DNA of 64,000 nt, taken from positions 1-64,000 of the forward strand of contig NZ_NKHR01000011.1 in NCBI RefSeq assembly GCF_014467285.1, in the 5' to 3' direction. The notes under the pieces are model-generated. The model did no database searches. It worked only from the letters and a program-made list of their open reading frames with translations, and was not told where the DNA came from. A program made the translations under genes and the position numbers. The first letter of the stretch is position 1. Every line of letters begins with the position of its first letter. Of the stretch, positions 55,399 through 64,000 are shown one piece after another. The DNA comes from Xenorhabdus sp014467285 (GTDB taxonomy: Bacteria; Pseudomonadota; Gammaproteobacteria; Enterobacterales; Enterobacteriaceae).

Positions 55399-57972
55399 AT
55401 GATGAATGTAAAAAATGAATTAAATACAAACATTGATAAAGAATATTTTTGGAAGAGAATAATTAATGATCATGAGCCATCAGAGTTTGAAAAATCTCTG
55501 ATATTCAATCATGATAGCGTGAACCGACAAAAAATAGTGTTTTCACGTGAAGCATCACAAAATATCTTATCTATGGCGAATGGCTCAGATAAACGATTAA
55601 GTGCTTTACTGATATCACTGATGGGTTTTGCTCAGTCAATGATGCAGAGAAGCCAAAGTTCTTTAATTTTAACCACAAGTTATCTCGATGATGGTGAAGA
55701 GTCCCAGATAATATGTGTTCCGGCAAAATATTCACCTGAACAATCTTTGGCAAAACTGATAAAGACAGTATCAAAAAATATACAGAATTTATTACAGTAT
55801 AGATTAGGTTCATTTCACGAAATTTGTGAACAACCTAAATTTTTCACATCGTGTATTCTTTTGAAAAATTGCCAGACGGTGAATAAAGAAATTTATGATC
55901 TTTCTGTTTCTCAAGTATTTTTTGAACATGATGATGAAATAATAAGTTGTGAAGTTCATTCACCTTATCATGTTAATTATTACGCCGAAATTATTAAAAT
56001 GGTTGTGTTGTTGAGCCAGCAGATTCGTTCCCAGAAGGCGCTCAGTACACTCAAATTATCTGAAGAGTCGGGTGTATATGCCCATCATTTTACACCTGAA
56101 ATTGACAGTCACTCTACTATTCATTCTTTATTTGCAGAACGAGTAAAACAGCATCCTTTGCGCACAGCGATTACAGATGAGCATTGTGTTCTCAGTTATA
56201 TCGAGTTAGATAAATTAAGCTCAATGTTTGCCGCTACATTGTTAAACCAGGGTATTAAACAATATGATACCGTCGGTATTCATATGAATCGTTCATGTGC
56301 TGCCATTGTTGCTATGCTGGCTGTTTTAAAAACGGGGGCTAAATATTGTCCGCTTGATATAAATTGGCCTGCTTCCCGAAAGAAACATGTCAAAGATACC
56401 GCCTCAATTAAGCATGTCATTGTTTCTGATAAAACGAGCTGTGAGCTTGAAGATTGTCAGAACATTGCTTATGTATCGCCTGATAGTGATATCAATATTG
56501 ATATCGGTGAACAGTTTCATATAACGTCAGACGATTCTGCTTATGTTATTTTTACGTCTGGTTCAACAGGCGCGCCAAAAGGTGTTGAAGTTTCGCATGC
56601 TGCTGTCATAAATCTGGTTTTAGGTTTACATGACAGAGTTTATCAACATTATCAGGGCACTCTGAATGTAGCCATGATGTCTGCACTGAGTTTTGACGCC
56701 TCAGTACAACAACTGTATCCGGCATTGTTACTCGGCCACACTCTTCATATGGTGCCTGAGTCCGTCAGGCGGGATGGAAAAAGAGTGGTTGAATTCTGGG
56801 GTAAGAATGCTATCCAGATTGCAGATTGTACGCCGACACATTTACGTATGATCCGAACACAATTCGCTGAACATTCAATTCATTGTACGGTCAATCATCT
56901 TATGATTGGTGGTGAATTGTTGGAAAAACATAACTGGTATAATTTTGCCAAATGTTGGGAGTCGGTTCCTAATGCTTCTAATGCTTACGGCCCGACAGAG
57001 TGTTGTGTGCAATCCACTTCTTTTGAATTTAACGAGAAGAGTGAAATTCAAACACCGACAATTCCCATTGGTTTTCCGATGCCGGGTGAAGAGATTATAT
57101 TGATTGACGACTTTTTAAGACGGTTACCTGAAGGCGCCATCGGTGAAATTGCCATTGCCGGAAAGGGGCTTGCAAAAGGCTACATAAATCATCCGGAGTT
57201 AACCGCGGAAAAGTTTATTACTATCGAAGGTAAAAAATATTATAGAACCGGTGATCTTGCCCGATATTCAGGAGAGAATGGCTTAATTTATCTTGGCCGA
57301 TCCGATAATCAGGTCAAAATTAATGGTTATAGAATTGAATTAGGGGAAATAGAAGTCATTACTCAAAAAACGATTAATGAACAAATCAATGGGCTTGAAT
57401 CCGGTTCGAAAGCGATTTGTGATGTTTTTGTTATGGTTAATTCCCAAGACTCAGACAATAAATTTTTAGTGGCTTATATATATACCAATATTGAATTTAA
57501 CGAAGAGGTTTTGAAGAAAGCCTTGGCTGAACGTTTGCCGGGTTACATGGTTCCGAGTTATTTCATTAAGGTTGAAGAGTTTCCGCAAAATAACAGCGGT
57601 AAAATCGATGTGGCGAGATTGCCAGATCCCAGAAGTACCGCAAGAAACATTGAGATGAAACCTTGTAGTAGTGAAATTGAGGTCAATATATTATCTCTGT
57701 GGGCTGAAGTTTTAAAAATAAATAAGGAAAATATCAGCTCATGTGATAACTTTTTTGATTTGGGTGGCTCTTCATATACCTTGTTACAACTTAGTATTAA
57801 ATTGAATGAGTTTTTTAATAAGGAAATTGAAGTTGTCGATTTATTCCAATATACCACAATAGAACAACAAGCGATTTTTATAGAATCTCATGGAAAGGCA
57901 GAAGAAAATAATTTGATTGACGATAATCAACTTGAACAATTTGATAATGCAATAGGAATGTTCAATCATTGA
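55399..57972 (+). CDS. xcnK: NRPS with half condensation domain, A and T domains
   Basis: 857 aa. Residues 1-230 match the C-terminal lobe of a condensation domain (YFWKRIINDHEPSEFEKSL; SALLISLMGFAQSMMQ) but lack the N-terminal lobe and HHxxxDG. A domain about 237-740 (FTSGSTGAPKG; core SFDASVQQ, D433; YRTGDLARY), carrier (GGSSYTLL, Ser792). Pocket as read: D-A-Q-D-M-G-A-V-Q plus Lys, not a textbook leucine code and rather like glutamine/glutamate pockets, although leucine is what xenocoumacin requires here. The full C domain at the end of XcnH would supply condensation. It starts 118 bp after xcnJ. The next gene, xcnL, begins 105 bp after the stop. Confidence 0.9.
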   Translation: MMNVKNELNTNIDKEYFWKRIINDHEPSEFEKSLIFNHDSVNRQKIVFSREASQNILSMANGSDKRLSALLISLMGFAQSMMQRSQSSLILTTSYLDDGEESQIICVPAKYSPEQSLAKLIKTVSKNIQNLLQYRLGSFHEICEQPKFFTSCILLKNCQTVNKEIYDLSVSQVFFEHDDEIISCEVHSPYHVNYYAEIIKMVVLLSQQIRSQKALSTLKLSEESGVYAHHFTPEIDSHSTIHSLFAERVKQHPLRTAITDEHCVLSYIELDKLSSMFAATLLNQGIKQYDTVGIHMNRSCAAIVAMLAVLKTGAKYCPLDINWPASRKKHVKDTASIKHVIVSDKTSCELEDCQNIAYVSPDSDINIDIGEQFHITSDDSAYVIFTSGSTGAPKGVEVSHAAVINLVLGLHDRVYQHYQGTLNVAMMSALSFDASVQQLYPALLLGHTLHMVPESVRRDGKRVVEFWGKNAIQIADCTPTHLRMIRTQFAEHSIHCTVNHLMIGGELLEKHNWYNFAKCWESVPNASNAYGPTECCVQSTSFEFNEKSEIQTPTIPIGFPMPGEEIILIDDFLRRLPEGAIGEIAIAGKGLAKGYINHPELTAEKFITIEGKKYYRTGDLARYSGENGLIYLGRSDNQVKINGYRIELGEIEVITQKTINEQINGLESGSKAICDVFVMVNSQDSDNKFLVAYIYTNIEFNEEVLKKALAERLPGYMVPSYFIKVEEFPQNNSGKIDVARLPDPRSTARNIEMKPCSSEIEVNILSLWAEVLKINKENISSCDNFFDLGGSSYTLLQLSIKLNEFFNKEIEVVDLFQYTTIEQQAIFIESHGKAEENNLIDDNQLEQFDNAIGMFNH

Positions 57973-58077
57973 GTGTAAATGGTCAAAAAAATAAGATAAT
58001 GAACAATCAGTATACGAATGGATTTCGTGAACTTTCGATTCGTATTTATTTTTAATTTTCATTGGTGATGACATATT

Positions 58078-61000
58078 ATGAATAAAGAAGAAAATCCAAT
58101 TAATGATAAATTACCTCAAAAATTAACAGGTCTGGAAATCGCTATTGTTGGTATTTCCTGCCGGTTTCCTGATAGCCCAACGGTCGAAAGTTTTTGGAAA
58201 AATTGTCTTGAGGGTAATGACTGTATCACCCGATTTTCTGATGAAACGTTAGCTAAGAATGGTGTTCCTGAACATGAATATAGGCACCAGAATTATGTCA
58301 ATGCGAAAGGTGTGATTGAAAATCCTTTGCGGTTTGATGCTGAGTTTTTCCAATACAATAAGCGCGAAGCGGAGTTACTTGAGCCACAAATCAGGCACCT
58401 TCACGAATGTAGTTTTGATGCCTTAGGTTCAGCAGGTTTAGTGCCCTCAGCTTATAAAGGAAAAGTAGGCTGTTATTTGGCCGCCAGTGCTCAGTTGCAG
58501 TGGCAAATGGCAGCTTATGAAGAGAGCAAGCAAGACGGGGTTGGTTTATTTTCTGCATTTAGCCTTATCGAAAAAGATTTTGCGGCCACGCGCTTAGCGT
58601 ATAAGTTGGGGCTGACTGGCCCGGCCGTTGCACTACAAACCGCGTGTTCTTCTTCACTAACCGCAGTGCATATGGCGGCTCGTGCATTATTACTGGGTGA
58701 ATGTCAGTTAGCTTTAGTGGCCGCCGCCGCTTTGGTGACACCAAATCAACAGGGATATCTCTATCTGGATGGCATGATAGAATCACCGGATGGTGTCTGC
58801 CGCCCTTTCGATGAACAGGCCAATGGCACTGTGGGAGGTGAGGGCATTGGCGCCATTGTGCTGCAACCGTTAAAGCAGGCTCTTGCAGAAAAACGGCCTA
58901 TTATTGCTTTAATTAAGGGAAGCGCTATCAATAATGATGGCGCAAGAAAGGTGGGCTATACCGCGCCAAGTATTGAAGGGCAAACCGATGTTATTCGTAG
59001 TGCAATCACAGTATCCAAAATTGATCCTAAATCAATTTCATATATTGAAGCACACGGAACGGCAACTAAATTAGGCGATCCCATTGAAATTACTGCATTA
59101 AAAAATGTATTCCATGATTGTCCGGTGGGCAGTATTGCAATAAGTTCAGCTAAATCTATTATTGGGCATCTTGATAGCGCGGCTGGTATGGCGGGTTTAA
59201 TTAAGACTGCATTAATGCTGAAAAACAAAATGCTTTGTGCCAATAAGTATTTCAGTACACCCAATGCTAAATTAAAGCTGGAGTCATCACCTTTTTACAT
59301 TAATAAAAATAGCCAAGAGTGGCATAGTGAATCAGTCAGAAGGGCGGGCGTCAGTTCTTTTGGCATTGGAGGAACAAATGCGCATATCATCCTCGAAGAG
59401 ATGCTCCATGAACCATTAGAATCTGAATCACCTGAACAATTGGCACTGTTGCCGTTGTCCGCTAAGAACGCATCAAGTTTATCGATGATGGAAAATGAGC
59501 TGCTGAAACTTCTGTCAGAGAAAAAGCATAAATTGTCTGATATTGCTTATACCCTGCAACAAGGACGGGAACACTTTGATTTCCGATCTGTATTGGTTTG
59601 TTCCGGGAGTAAGACAACCAGCACGTTATCTGATTTTATTCACGGAAAAGCAAAACATTCAGCCAAGAAGATCGTCTTTTTATATCCGGGACAGGGAACA
59701 CAATATCCGGGTATGGCTTATGCCTTATATCAGCAGGAAGAAATATTCAGAAATAGCTGCCAGGATTGTTTCGCTTTATTATCTGAAGATACTCAAAAAG
59801 AGTTGCATGATTTTTTTGTGAATATATCTGAACAGAAGAGCGTATCCAACGAAATAACCCAATTAGCTATTTTTATTGTTGAATATGCCATGACATCTTT
59901 ACTGCAAAATAAAGGAGTTAAGCCATTTGCCTTACTTGGACATAGTTTAGGTGAGTATGTTGCGGCGACAATATCTGGCGTATTTTCTCTCAATGATGCC
60001 CTGCATTTAGTCAGTCAGCGGGCAAAACTCATCGAAATGATGTCGCCAGGGATGATGCTGAGTGTCGCATTAGGAATAGAACAGATACGCAGTTACCTTG
60101 ATGAAGAGTTTGATATAGCTGCAATCAATGGTAAAGAATCTGTCGTCATTTCTGGTAGTGCGGCGAATATTGAGAGGCTGGCATCTGCACTTCAAAATGA
60201 TAATATCCAATGCAGAAGATTAAAAACCTCTCATGCGTTCCATTCCAGAACGATAAATGAGATTCAGGCAGAATATGCCAAGGCATTAAATTCAGTCAGT
60301 TTTAACCATCCTGTGATACCCATCCTTTCTAATTTAACGGGTGGCTGGCATTCTGAAGAAGGGATCAGACAACCTGAATATTGGTTGTCACATCAACGAA
60401 ATACCGTTGATTTTTTAGGTAGCATAGAAACATTATCAGAATTCAATGACCTTGTTTTTATTGAGGTGGGACCTGGTAATACTTTATCCAGTTTCATACA
60501 TAAATATTATCAAAACGAAAGTGAAAATAAACCATTAATCATTAATATGATTAAACACCCTAATTTGACAGATGATGATCATGAATATTTCTATCGTCAG
60601 CTAGGGAAAATATGGTGTAATACCGAAGGTATAGGTTGGCAAAATATCAATCAGCCACAAGGGCATTTGATTCATATGCCAGTGTATCAGTTTGCCAGAA
60701 CGGAATATACCCAACTCAGGGATAAATTAGTTTCTGGCATCAATGTAAGTCGTGAAAATAATACGTTAAATCATAATAAACTTTATTTCCCTGGTTGGCA
60801 GCGGGAGATTTATCCCCAAGTAGAAGAAGGGAATACAGATCAAGCGGTTTTTATTCTTTGTACCCAATCAAATAATGCCGGTTATCTTGCTTCAAGCCAG
60901 GCATTGTGGCCTGATAGCACAGTGATTTTTATTGATGATTCAGACAGTATTAAATCATTAACACCATTACCTGAAAGTAGATTTATCCTGATCCCTGAAA

Positions 61001-62523
61001 AAGAAAAACTCGAAAATGATCCCATTGAATACTATTTACAATGGGTTGAAGGGCTTCGCATCATTTTAACGCTGCTAGAATTACAAGCCGCACGATTTAT
61101 TCTTTTCACACCTGAAATTGAAAATGTATTGGGATGTGAACAAGCGATACCAACGATTTCGTTATTAAAGGGTTTGGTTCAATCCATTTCTCATGAATAT
61201 CAACAGCATCAAGTCATGCAAATAGATTTATCTGGCGATGATGTAGCGGATGACCGATTTAACTTGTTGATACGGGGGCTGGTGAATTCAGGTAAATATA
61301 ATCAGGTTGCAATACGGCATGGTCAGTTATGGCTGCCAGAATTCAAACCACTATCAATAACGCCTCTGAATGGTGTTGATAAAGCACATGGATTACAAGA
61401 AGGGGATTTAGTATTTATTAGTGGGGGTCTTGGTGGCATTGGATTAAAGCTGGCAGAATCATTAGCAATTCAGTATCGTGCACGTTTTGTCTTAGTCTCT
61501 CGCTCACAGTTTCCTGCAAGATCTCAATGGGATCTTATAAAGAAAGATCCGACTCAAGTGGAAACAATGAAAAAAATTGAGAGTATCGAAAAAATAGAAC
61601 AAGTTGGGAGTGAAGTCTATATTCATTCTGTTGATGTCTCTTGTGAAAAAGAGCTTCATTCATTGCTGCAATCAGTTGAAAAGGAACTGGGGCCATTCAG
61701 TATGGTAATACATGCAGCAGGATCTGATGCCGGTGCATTAATTGCGCAACCTAATCTTACATTACATCGTGATATCATGGTGGCCAAAGTCTTGGGGGCT
61801 AATAACCTGCTTTCCTATTTTAGTGACAAAAACCTTCGTTCCATGCTGTTTTGTTCTTCTTTGCTATCTTATTACGGAGCTTCCGGGCAATCTGCGTATG
61901 TTGCGGCTAATGCTTATTTAGAGGCGATTGCAGACGACCAGAAGTTTCCTTTCAGGATCTGTTCCATCGCCTGGGATAGATGGTTAGAAGTGGGTATGGC
62001 GGTTAATACCATAACAAATCCCAATACAGCGGTCGGTTTAACTAATCAGGAAGGGCAAGATGTATTTCTTCAGATAGTTTCACATTATCCTAATAAATTT
62101 TCAGTGTCCGTATTACCAATAAAAGACAGAATAGAACAAGATGAGCTTTCACGATTAAATAATAAAGGTTATGTATATAATATAATAAATCCGCGTGCTG
62201 AGGATTCAATAAAGGAGATTATTGTAGACGTATGGGGACACCAATTGGGTCTTTCTGAATTGGATGAATATATAAGCTTTTTTGATTTAGGTGCGACTTC
62301 GCTTGATATTGTTCAAGTTAACGAAAAGTTAAAGCAGAAGTTAAATATGGATATTCCCATTGCAATGATGTTTACTTATAGTTCTGTAGTTAAACTGCAA
62401 ACTGCATTACAGAATATAATCAATGAATACAGTGATACGCATCAAGATAAGGAAAATACAAATCAAAATGATAGAAGGAGCTTAGCTAAAAAACGCATGA
62501 ATAAAAGATTACGCAATAATTGA
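58078..62523 (+). CDS. xcnL: Type I PKS module KS-AT-KR-ACP
   Basis: 1481 aa. KS about 20-450 (Cys190; EAHGTAT; second His in SIIGHLDSAAG, where SNIGH is usual), AT about 535-830 (GHSLG Ser623; HAFH about 719, malonyl type), KR about 1105-1300 (SGGLGGIG; Tyr in AYVAANAYLEA, complete YxxxN), ACP (LGATSLDI, Ser1408), then a basic C-terminal tail (AKKRMNKRLRNN) likely used for docking. By domain logic it extends the amino acid from XcnK with the first malonate and hands the chain to XcnF. A short KIESIEKIEQ repeat lies inside the KR. Last gene before xcnM, 69 bp away. Confidence 0.93.
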   Translation: MNKEENPINDKLPQKLTGLEIAIVGISCRFPDSPTVESFWKNCLEGNDCITRFSDETLAKNGVPEHEYRHQNYVNAKGVIENPLRFDAEFFQYNKREAELLEPQIRHLHECSFDALGSAGLVPSAYKGKVGCYLAASAQLQWQMAAYEESKQDGVGLFSAFSLIEKDFAATRLAYKLGLTGPAVALQTACSSSLTAVHMAARALLLGECQLALVAAAALVTPNQQGYLYLDGMIESPDGVCRPFDEQANGTVGGEGIGAIVLQPLKQALAEKRPIIALIKGSAINNDGARKVGYTAPSIEGQTDVIRSAITVSKIDPKSISYIEAHGTATKLGDPIEITALKNVFHDCPVGSIAISSAKSIIGHLDSAAGMAGLIKTALMLKNKMLCANKYFSTPNAKLKLESSPFYINKNSQEWHSESVRRAGVSSFGIGGTNAHIILEEMLHEPLESESPEQLALLPLSAKNASSLSMMENELLKLLSEKKHKLSDIAYTLQQGREHFDFRSVLVCSGSKTTSTLSDFIHGKAKHSAKKIVFLYPGQGTQYPGMAYALYQQEEIFRNSCQDCFALLSEDTQKELHDFFVNISEQKSVSNEITQLAIFIVEYAMTSLLQNKGVKPFALLGHSLGEYVAATISGVFSLNDALHLVSQRAKLIEMMSPGMMLSVALGIEQIRSYLDEEFDIAAINGKESVVISGSAANIERLASALQNDNIQCRRLKTSHAFHSRTINEIQAEYAKALNSVSFNHPVIPILSNLTGGWHSEEGIRQPEYWLSHQRNTVDFLGSIETLSEFNDLVFIEVGPGNTLSSFIHKYYQNESENKPLIINMIKHPNLTDDDHEYFYRQLGKIWCNTEGIGWQNINQPQGHLIHMPVYQFARTEYTQLRDKLVSGINVSRENNTLNHNKLYFPGWQREIYPQVEEGNTDQAVFILCTQSNNAGYLASSQALWPDSTVIFIDDSDSIKSLTPLPESRFILIPEKEKLENDPIEYYLQWVEGLRIILTLLELQAARFILFTPEIENVLGCEQAIPTISLLKGLVQSISHEYQQHQVMQIDLSGDDVADDRFNLLIRGLVNSGKYNQVAIRHGQLWLPEFKPLSITPLNGVDKAHGLQEGDLVFISGGLGGIGLKLAESLAIQYRARFVLVSRSQFPARSQWDLIKKDPTQVETMKKIESIEKIEQVGSEVYIHSVDVSCEKELHSLLQSVEKELGPFSMVIHAAGSDAGALIAQPNLTLHRDIMVAKVLGANNLLSYFSDKNLRSMLFCSSLLSYYGASGQSAYVAANAYLEAIADDQKFPFRICSIAWDRWLEVGMAVNTITNPNTAVGLTNQEGQDVFLQIVSHYPNKFSVSVLPIKDRIEQDELSRLNNKGYVYNIINPRAEDSIKEIIVDVWGHQLGLSELDEYISFFDLGATSLDIVQVNEKLKQKLNMDIPIAMMFTYSSVVKLQTALQNIINEYSDTHQDKENTNQNDRRSLAKKRMNKRLRNN

Positions 62524-62592
62524 AATTGTATTGCCAAATGTACTTAGTCATTCGGGAAAGCAAATATTGAGTTCTATTCTGAGGGTTAATAA

Positions 62593-63684
62593 ATGAAAAA
62601 ATTATCTGTCTTGTTAGTTGGAGGGTATGGCATTGTTGGGATGCAGGTTGCACAGATTTTAAATCAGCATGCCCCTGAGCTGGAGTTAATTATTGCAGGG
62701 AGAAATATTGATAACGCCAGGCAGCTAGCCCAAACGTTAGGAAATGCAACGGCGGTGGCTCTTGATATTGATAATATCAATTTATCAGATGAAATAAAGA
62801 TTGACATAATATTAGCCACTGTTAATGATCCCAAAGATAATTTATTGCATTTTGCAAATAAAAATGGCATTGCTTATGTAGATATCACGCGTTGGACTGA
62901 ACGATTGCAGGTTGCGTTGAGCAAGGCTGTAATCATGAGAAATAAAAAACCAAGCTCAATGATTTTTGCGTCATCGTGGATGGCGAGTGTGGTTGCAACA
63001 CTTGCTAATAATATGAGTAAGTCATTAGTAAACATCACGAATATTGATATCAGTATACTCAGTGCTTCGAATGATAAGGCTGGCCCGGATTCATTTGATT
63101 ATTTGGATAGCCTTGCGACTCCATTTACTGTAAAACAAAATGGGCGATATCAGAAAGTACTTCCTTTTTCGGATGAACGCATTATCTTATTTGATGATGA
63201 TTGTCGGTATAATGTTTTTCGCATAGATACGCCTGATCAATTTACGTTGCCTTTAATAACAAATGCTCAAACTATTGCCACAAGAATTGGTTATGATAAT
63301 CATAAGGCAAATAAGATATTATCATTTTTTATAAAAAATGGTATTTGGAAATTGATATCAGGTGATCTGTTTAAAAAGTTACGTAAAAAGATTTTTTATC
63401 ATCCCGGTACAGGCGATCAGCATCAAATTCGGATTGATATACATGGAACTGATGAAAAAGGGGATCGAAAACATATATATACTCATATTAAAGCCCCGAA
63501 GGGGCAAGCACATTTAACCGCTACAGGAGCTGCTGCTTTAGTTATGCAGTTGGCTGAGCACATTCAACGTGATCAAGATGATATTTTGATGATGGGAGAA
63601 GAGTTTTTATGTACTGAAAAGCTTAAAGCACTTTTACAGTCAGAAGATATTATTCTGAATGAGAAAAATGAAATATTAAAGTAA
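62593..63684 (+). CDS. xcnM: Saccharopine dehydrogenase-like oxidoreductase
   Basis: 363 aa. N-terminal NAD(P)-binding fold (LLVGGYGIVGMQVAQIL; IIAGRNIDNARQLAQ), then the saccharopine dehydrogenase-type middle (FASSWMASVVATLANNMS) and C-terminal domain (HIKAPKGQAHLTATGAAALVMQ). In X. nematophila XcnM and the desaturase XcnN convert xenocoumacin 1 to the less toxic xenocoumacin 2 by turning the arginine-derived side chain into a pyrrolidine, protecting the producer. GAGGGTTAATAA precedes the ATG. It may be transcribed separately from xcnA-L. Confidence 0.92.
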   Translation: MKKLSVLLVGGYGIVGMQVAQILNQHAPELELIIAGRNIDNARQLAQTLGNATAVALDIDNINLSDEIKIDIILATVNDPKDNLLHFANKNGIAYVDITRWTERLQVALSKAVIMRNKKPSSMIFASSWMASVVATLANNMSKSLVNITNIDISILSASNDKAGPDSFDYLDSLATPFTVKQNGRYQKVLPFSDERIILFDDDCRYNVFRIDTPDQFTLPLITNAQTIATRIGYDNHKANKILSFFIKNGIWKLISGDLFKKLRKKIFYHPGTGDQHQIRIDIHGTDEKGDRKHIYTHIKAPKGQAHLTATGAAALVMQLAEHIQRDQDDILMMGEEFLCTEKLKALLQSEDIILNEKNEILK

Positions 63685-63704
63685 TTCCTTTTAAGTTATA
63701 TTAA

Positions 63705-63747
63705 GTGACTGGAATAAGAAAGTTGATTAAACGAACCTTCCAGTCAC
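63705..63747. repeat. Inverted repeat after xcnM
   Basis: GTGACTGGAA (63705-63714) and TTCCAGTCAC (63738-63747) pair perfectly around a 23-base loop, 20 bp past the xcnM stop. No T run follows. The same arm with one change makes the palindrome at 46514-46545. It may be an mRNA-end hairpin or part of a small dispersed repeat family. Confidence 0.65.
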
Positions 63748-63900
63748 CTAGTTAATTAAATGGCTGTATTGCGTGAGAACAGATAACAAAGCGGTAATTT
63801 GAAAGAGTTCAGTTTTTTAATAGTGTTGTTGTTATTTTAATGTTAATCAAAGCTTGATTTATCTCATTATTAATAAAAATATCAGGAGGGGATTTCATTA

Positions 63901-64000
63901 TGCCGTTGTCTGAAATAAAGTTAAGCAATCATTTCAATATATCTCGCAATGTAATTTCCAGTTTAAGAACGCTGAGGAAATTGGATAATTATCACTGGGC
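63901..64000 (+). CDS. xcnN: Start of likely xcnN, fatty-acid-desaturase-like (cut by window edge)
   Basis: ATG at 63901 after AGGAGGGGATTTCATT, a very strong ribosome site. Thirty-three full codons remain in the window (MPLSEIKLSNHFNISRNVIS, then a segment ending NYHW) with no stop. The HW near the end is compatible with the first part of a membrane desaturase, but the histidine boxes would be beyond the edge. Identification rests mainly on position directly after xcnM, as in the known xcnMN pair; the 216-bp gap between them holds the inverted repeat. Confidence 0.6.

Noticed and set aside
61560..61610. Tandem duplication in xcnL (KKIESIEKIEQ)
   Set aside because: The unit is short and imperfect at DNA level, unlike the clear 18-bp units; possibly only a charged loop.
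63700..63750. ERIC element
   Set aside because: AAGTGACTGG resembles a short part of the ERIC core, but the surrounding sequence does not follow the 127-bp consensus.
1..64000. CRISPR arrays, tRNA, rRNA, prophage or attachment sites
   Set aside because: No regularly spaced repeats, cloverleaf-like sequences or phage genes were recognised.

Overview
The window looks like chromosomal DNA of a Xenorhabdus species (Morganellaceae, entomopathogenic gammaproteobacterium). The reasons are the enteric-type flagellar order flgN-flgM-flgA / flgB to flgL, a Proteus/Xenorhabdus-style chaperone-usher fimbrial operon, moderately AT-rich DNA, and above all a gene set that matches in order and content what I know of the xenocoumacin (xcn) cluster. 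No rRNA, tRNA or CRISPR array was seen. All assignments are from reading the sequence; no database search was run.

Layout. (1) 1-3.3 kb, accessory: the N-terminal part of an IS630-type transposase (minus, running off the left edge, with a -1 frame change at an A7 run), an orphan hcp gene (minus), then divergently an unrecognised 336-aa protein and a secreted Sel1-repeat protein, which together look like a type VI effector/immunity pair. (2) 3.3-9.4 kb: a 1-kb AT-rich leader and a four-gene fimbrial operon (major pilin, a hairpin, chaperone, usher, two-domain tip adhesin). (3) 9.7-21.6 kb: flagellar rod, hook, ring and junction genes flgN, flgM, flgA (minus) and flgB-flgL (plus). An FlhDC-like box lies in the divergent region, good sigma-28 promoters precede flgM and flgK, and a strong terminator follows flgL. 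(4) 21.7-24.2 kb: sparse DNA with a small membrane protein, the tail of a degraded winged-helix regulator and an orphan 213-aa ORF. (5) 24.3-64 kb: the xcn-type NRPS/PKS cluster, all on the plus strand and running off the right edge inside a likely xcnN.

How the cluster should work (inference from domains plus knowledge of xenocoumacin, amicoumacin, zwittermicin and colibactin pathways). The first NRPS (C-A-T-E) has an asparagine-type pocket (DLTKVGEVG+K) and an epimerase, so it should make an N-acyl-D-Asn cap. The second NRPS (C-A-T) adds a probably basic residue (Arg in xenocoumacin). XcnB-E make hydroxymalonyl-ACP, which the XcnH PKS, with a divergent acyltransferase, should use. The condensation domain at the end of XcnH joins the chain to the residue loaded by XcnK (Leu in xenocoumacin). 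XcnL and then the trimodular XcnF would add four malonate units and finish the isocoumarin. The total of five ketosynthases equals one hydroxymalonate plus four malonates. XcnG, a ClbP-type periplasmic peptidase with three C-terminal membrane helices, would remove the acyl-D-Asn cap during export. XcnM and XcnN are the known pair that converts xenocoumacin 1 to the less active xenocoumacin 2.

Most interesting points: XcnF ends in an approximately 350-aa domain with a Cys-His-Asp layout resembling BtrH-type acyltransferases, an unusual candidate for chain release; its first module has no acyltransferase; the two NRPS modules expected in one XcnA are on two overlapping genes; XcnK carries only half a condensation domain; several cluster genes contain in-frame 18-bp tandem duplications; and the hcp-flanking pair is an uncharacterised effector/immunity candidate.
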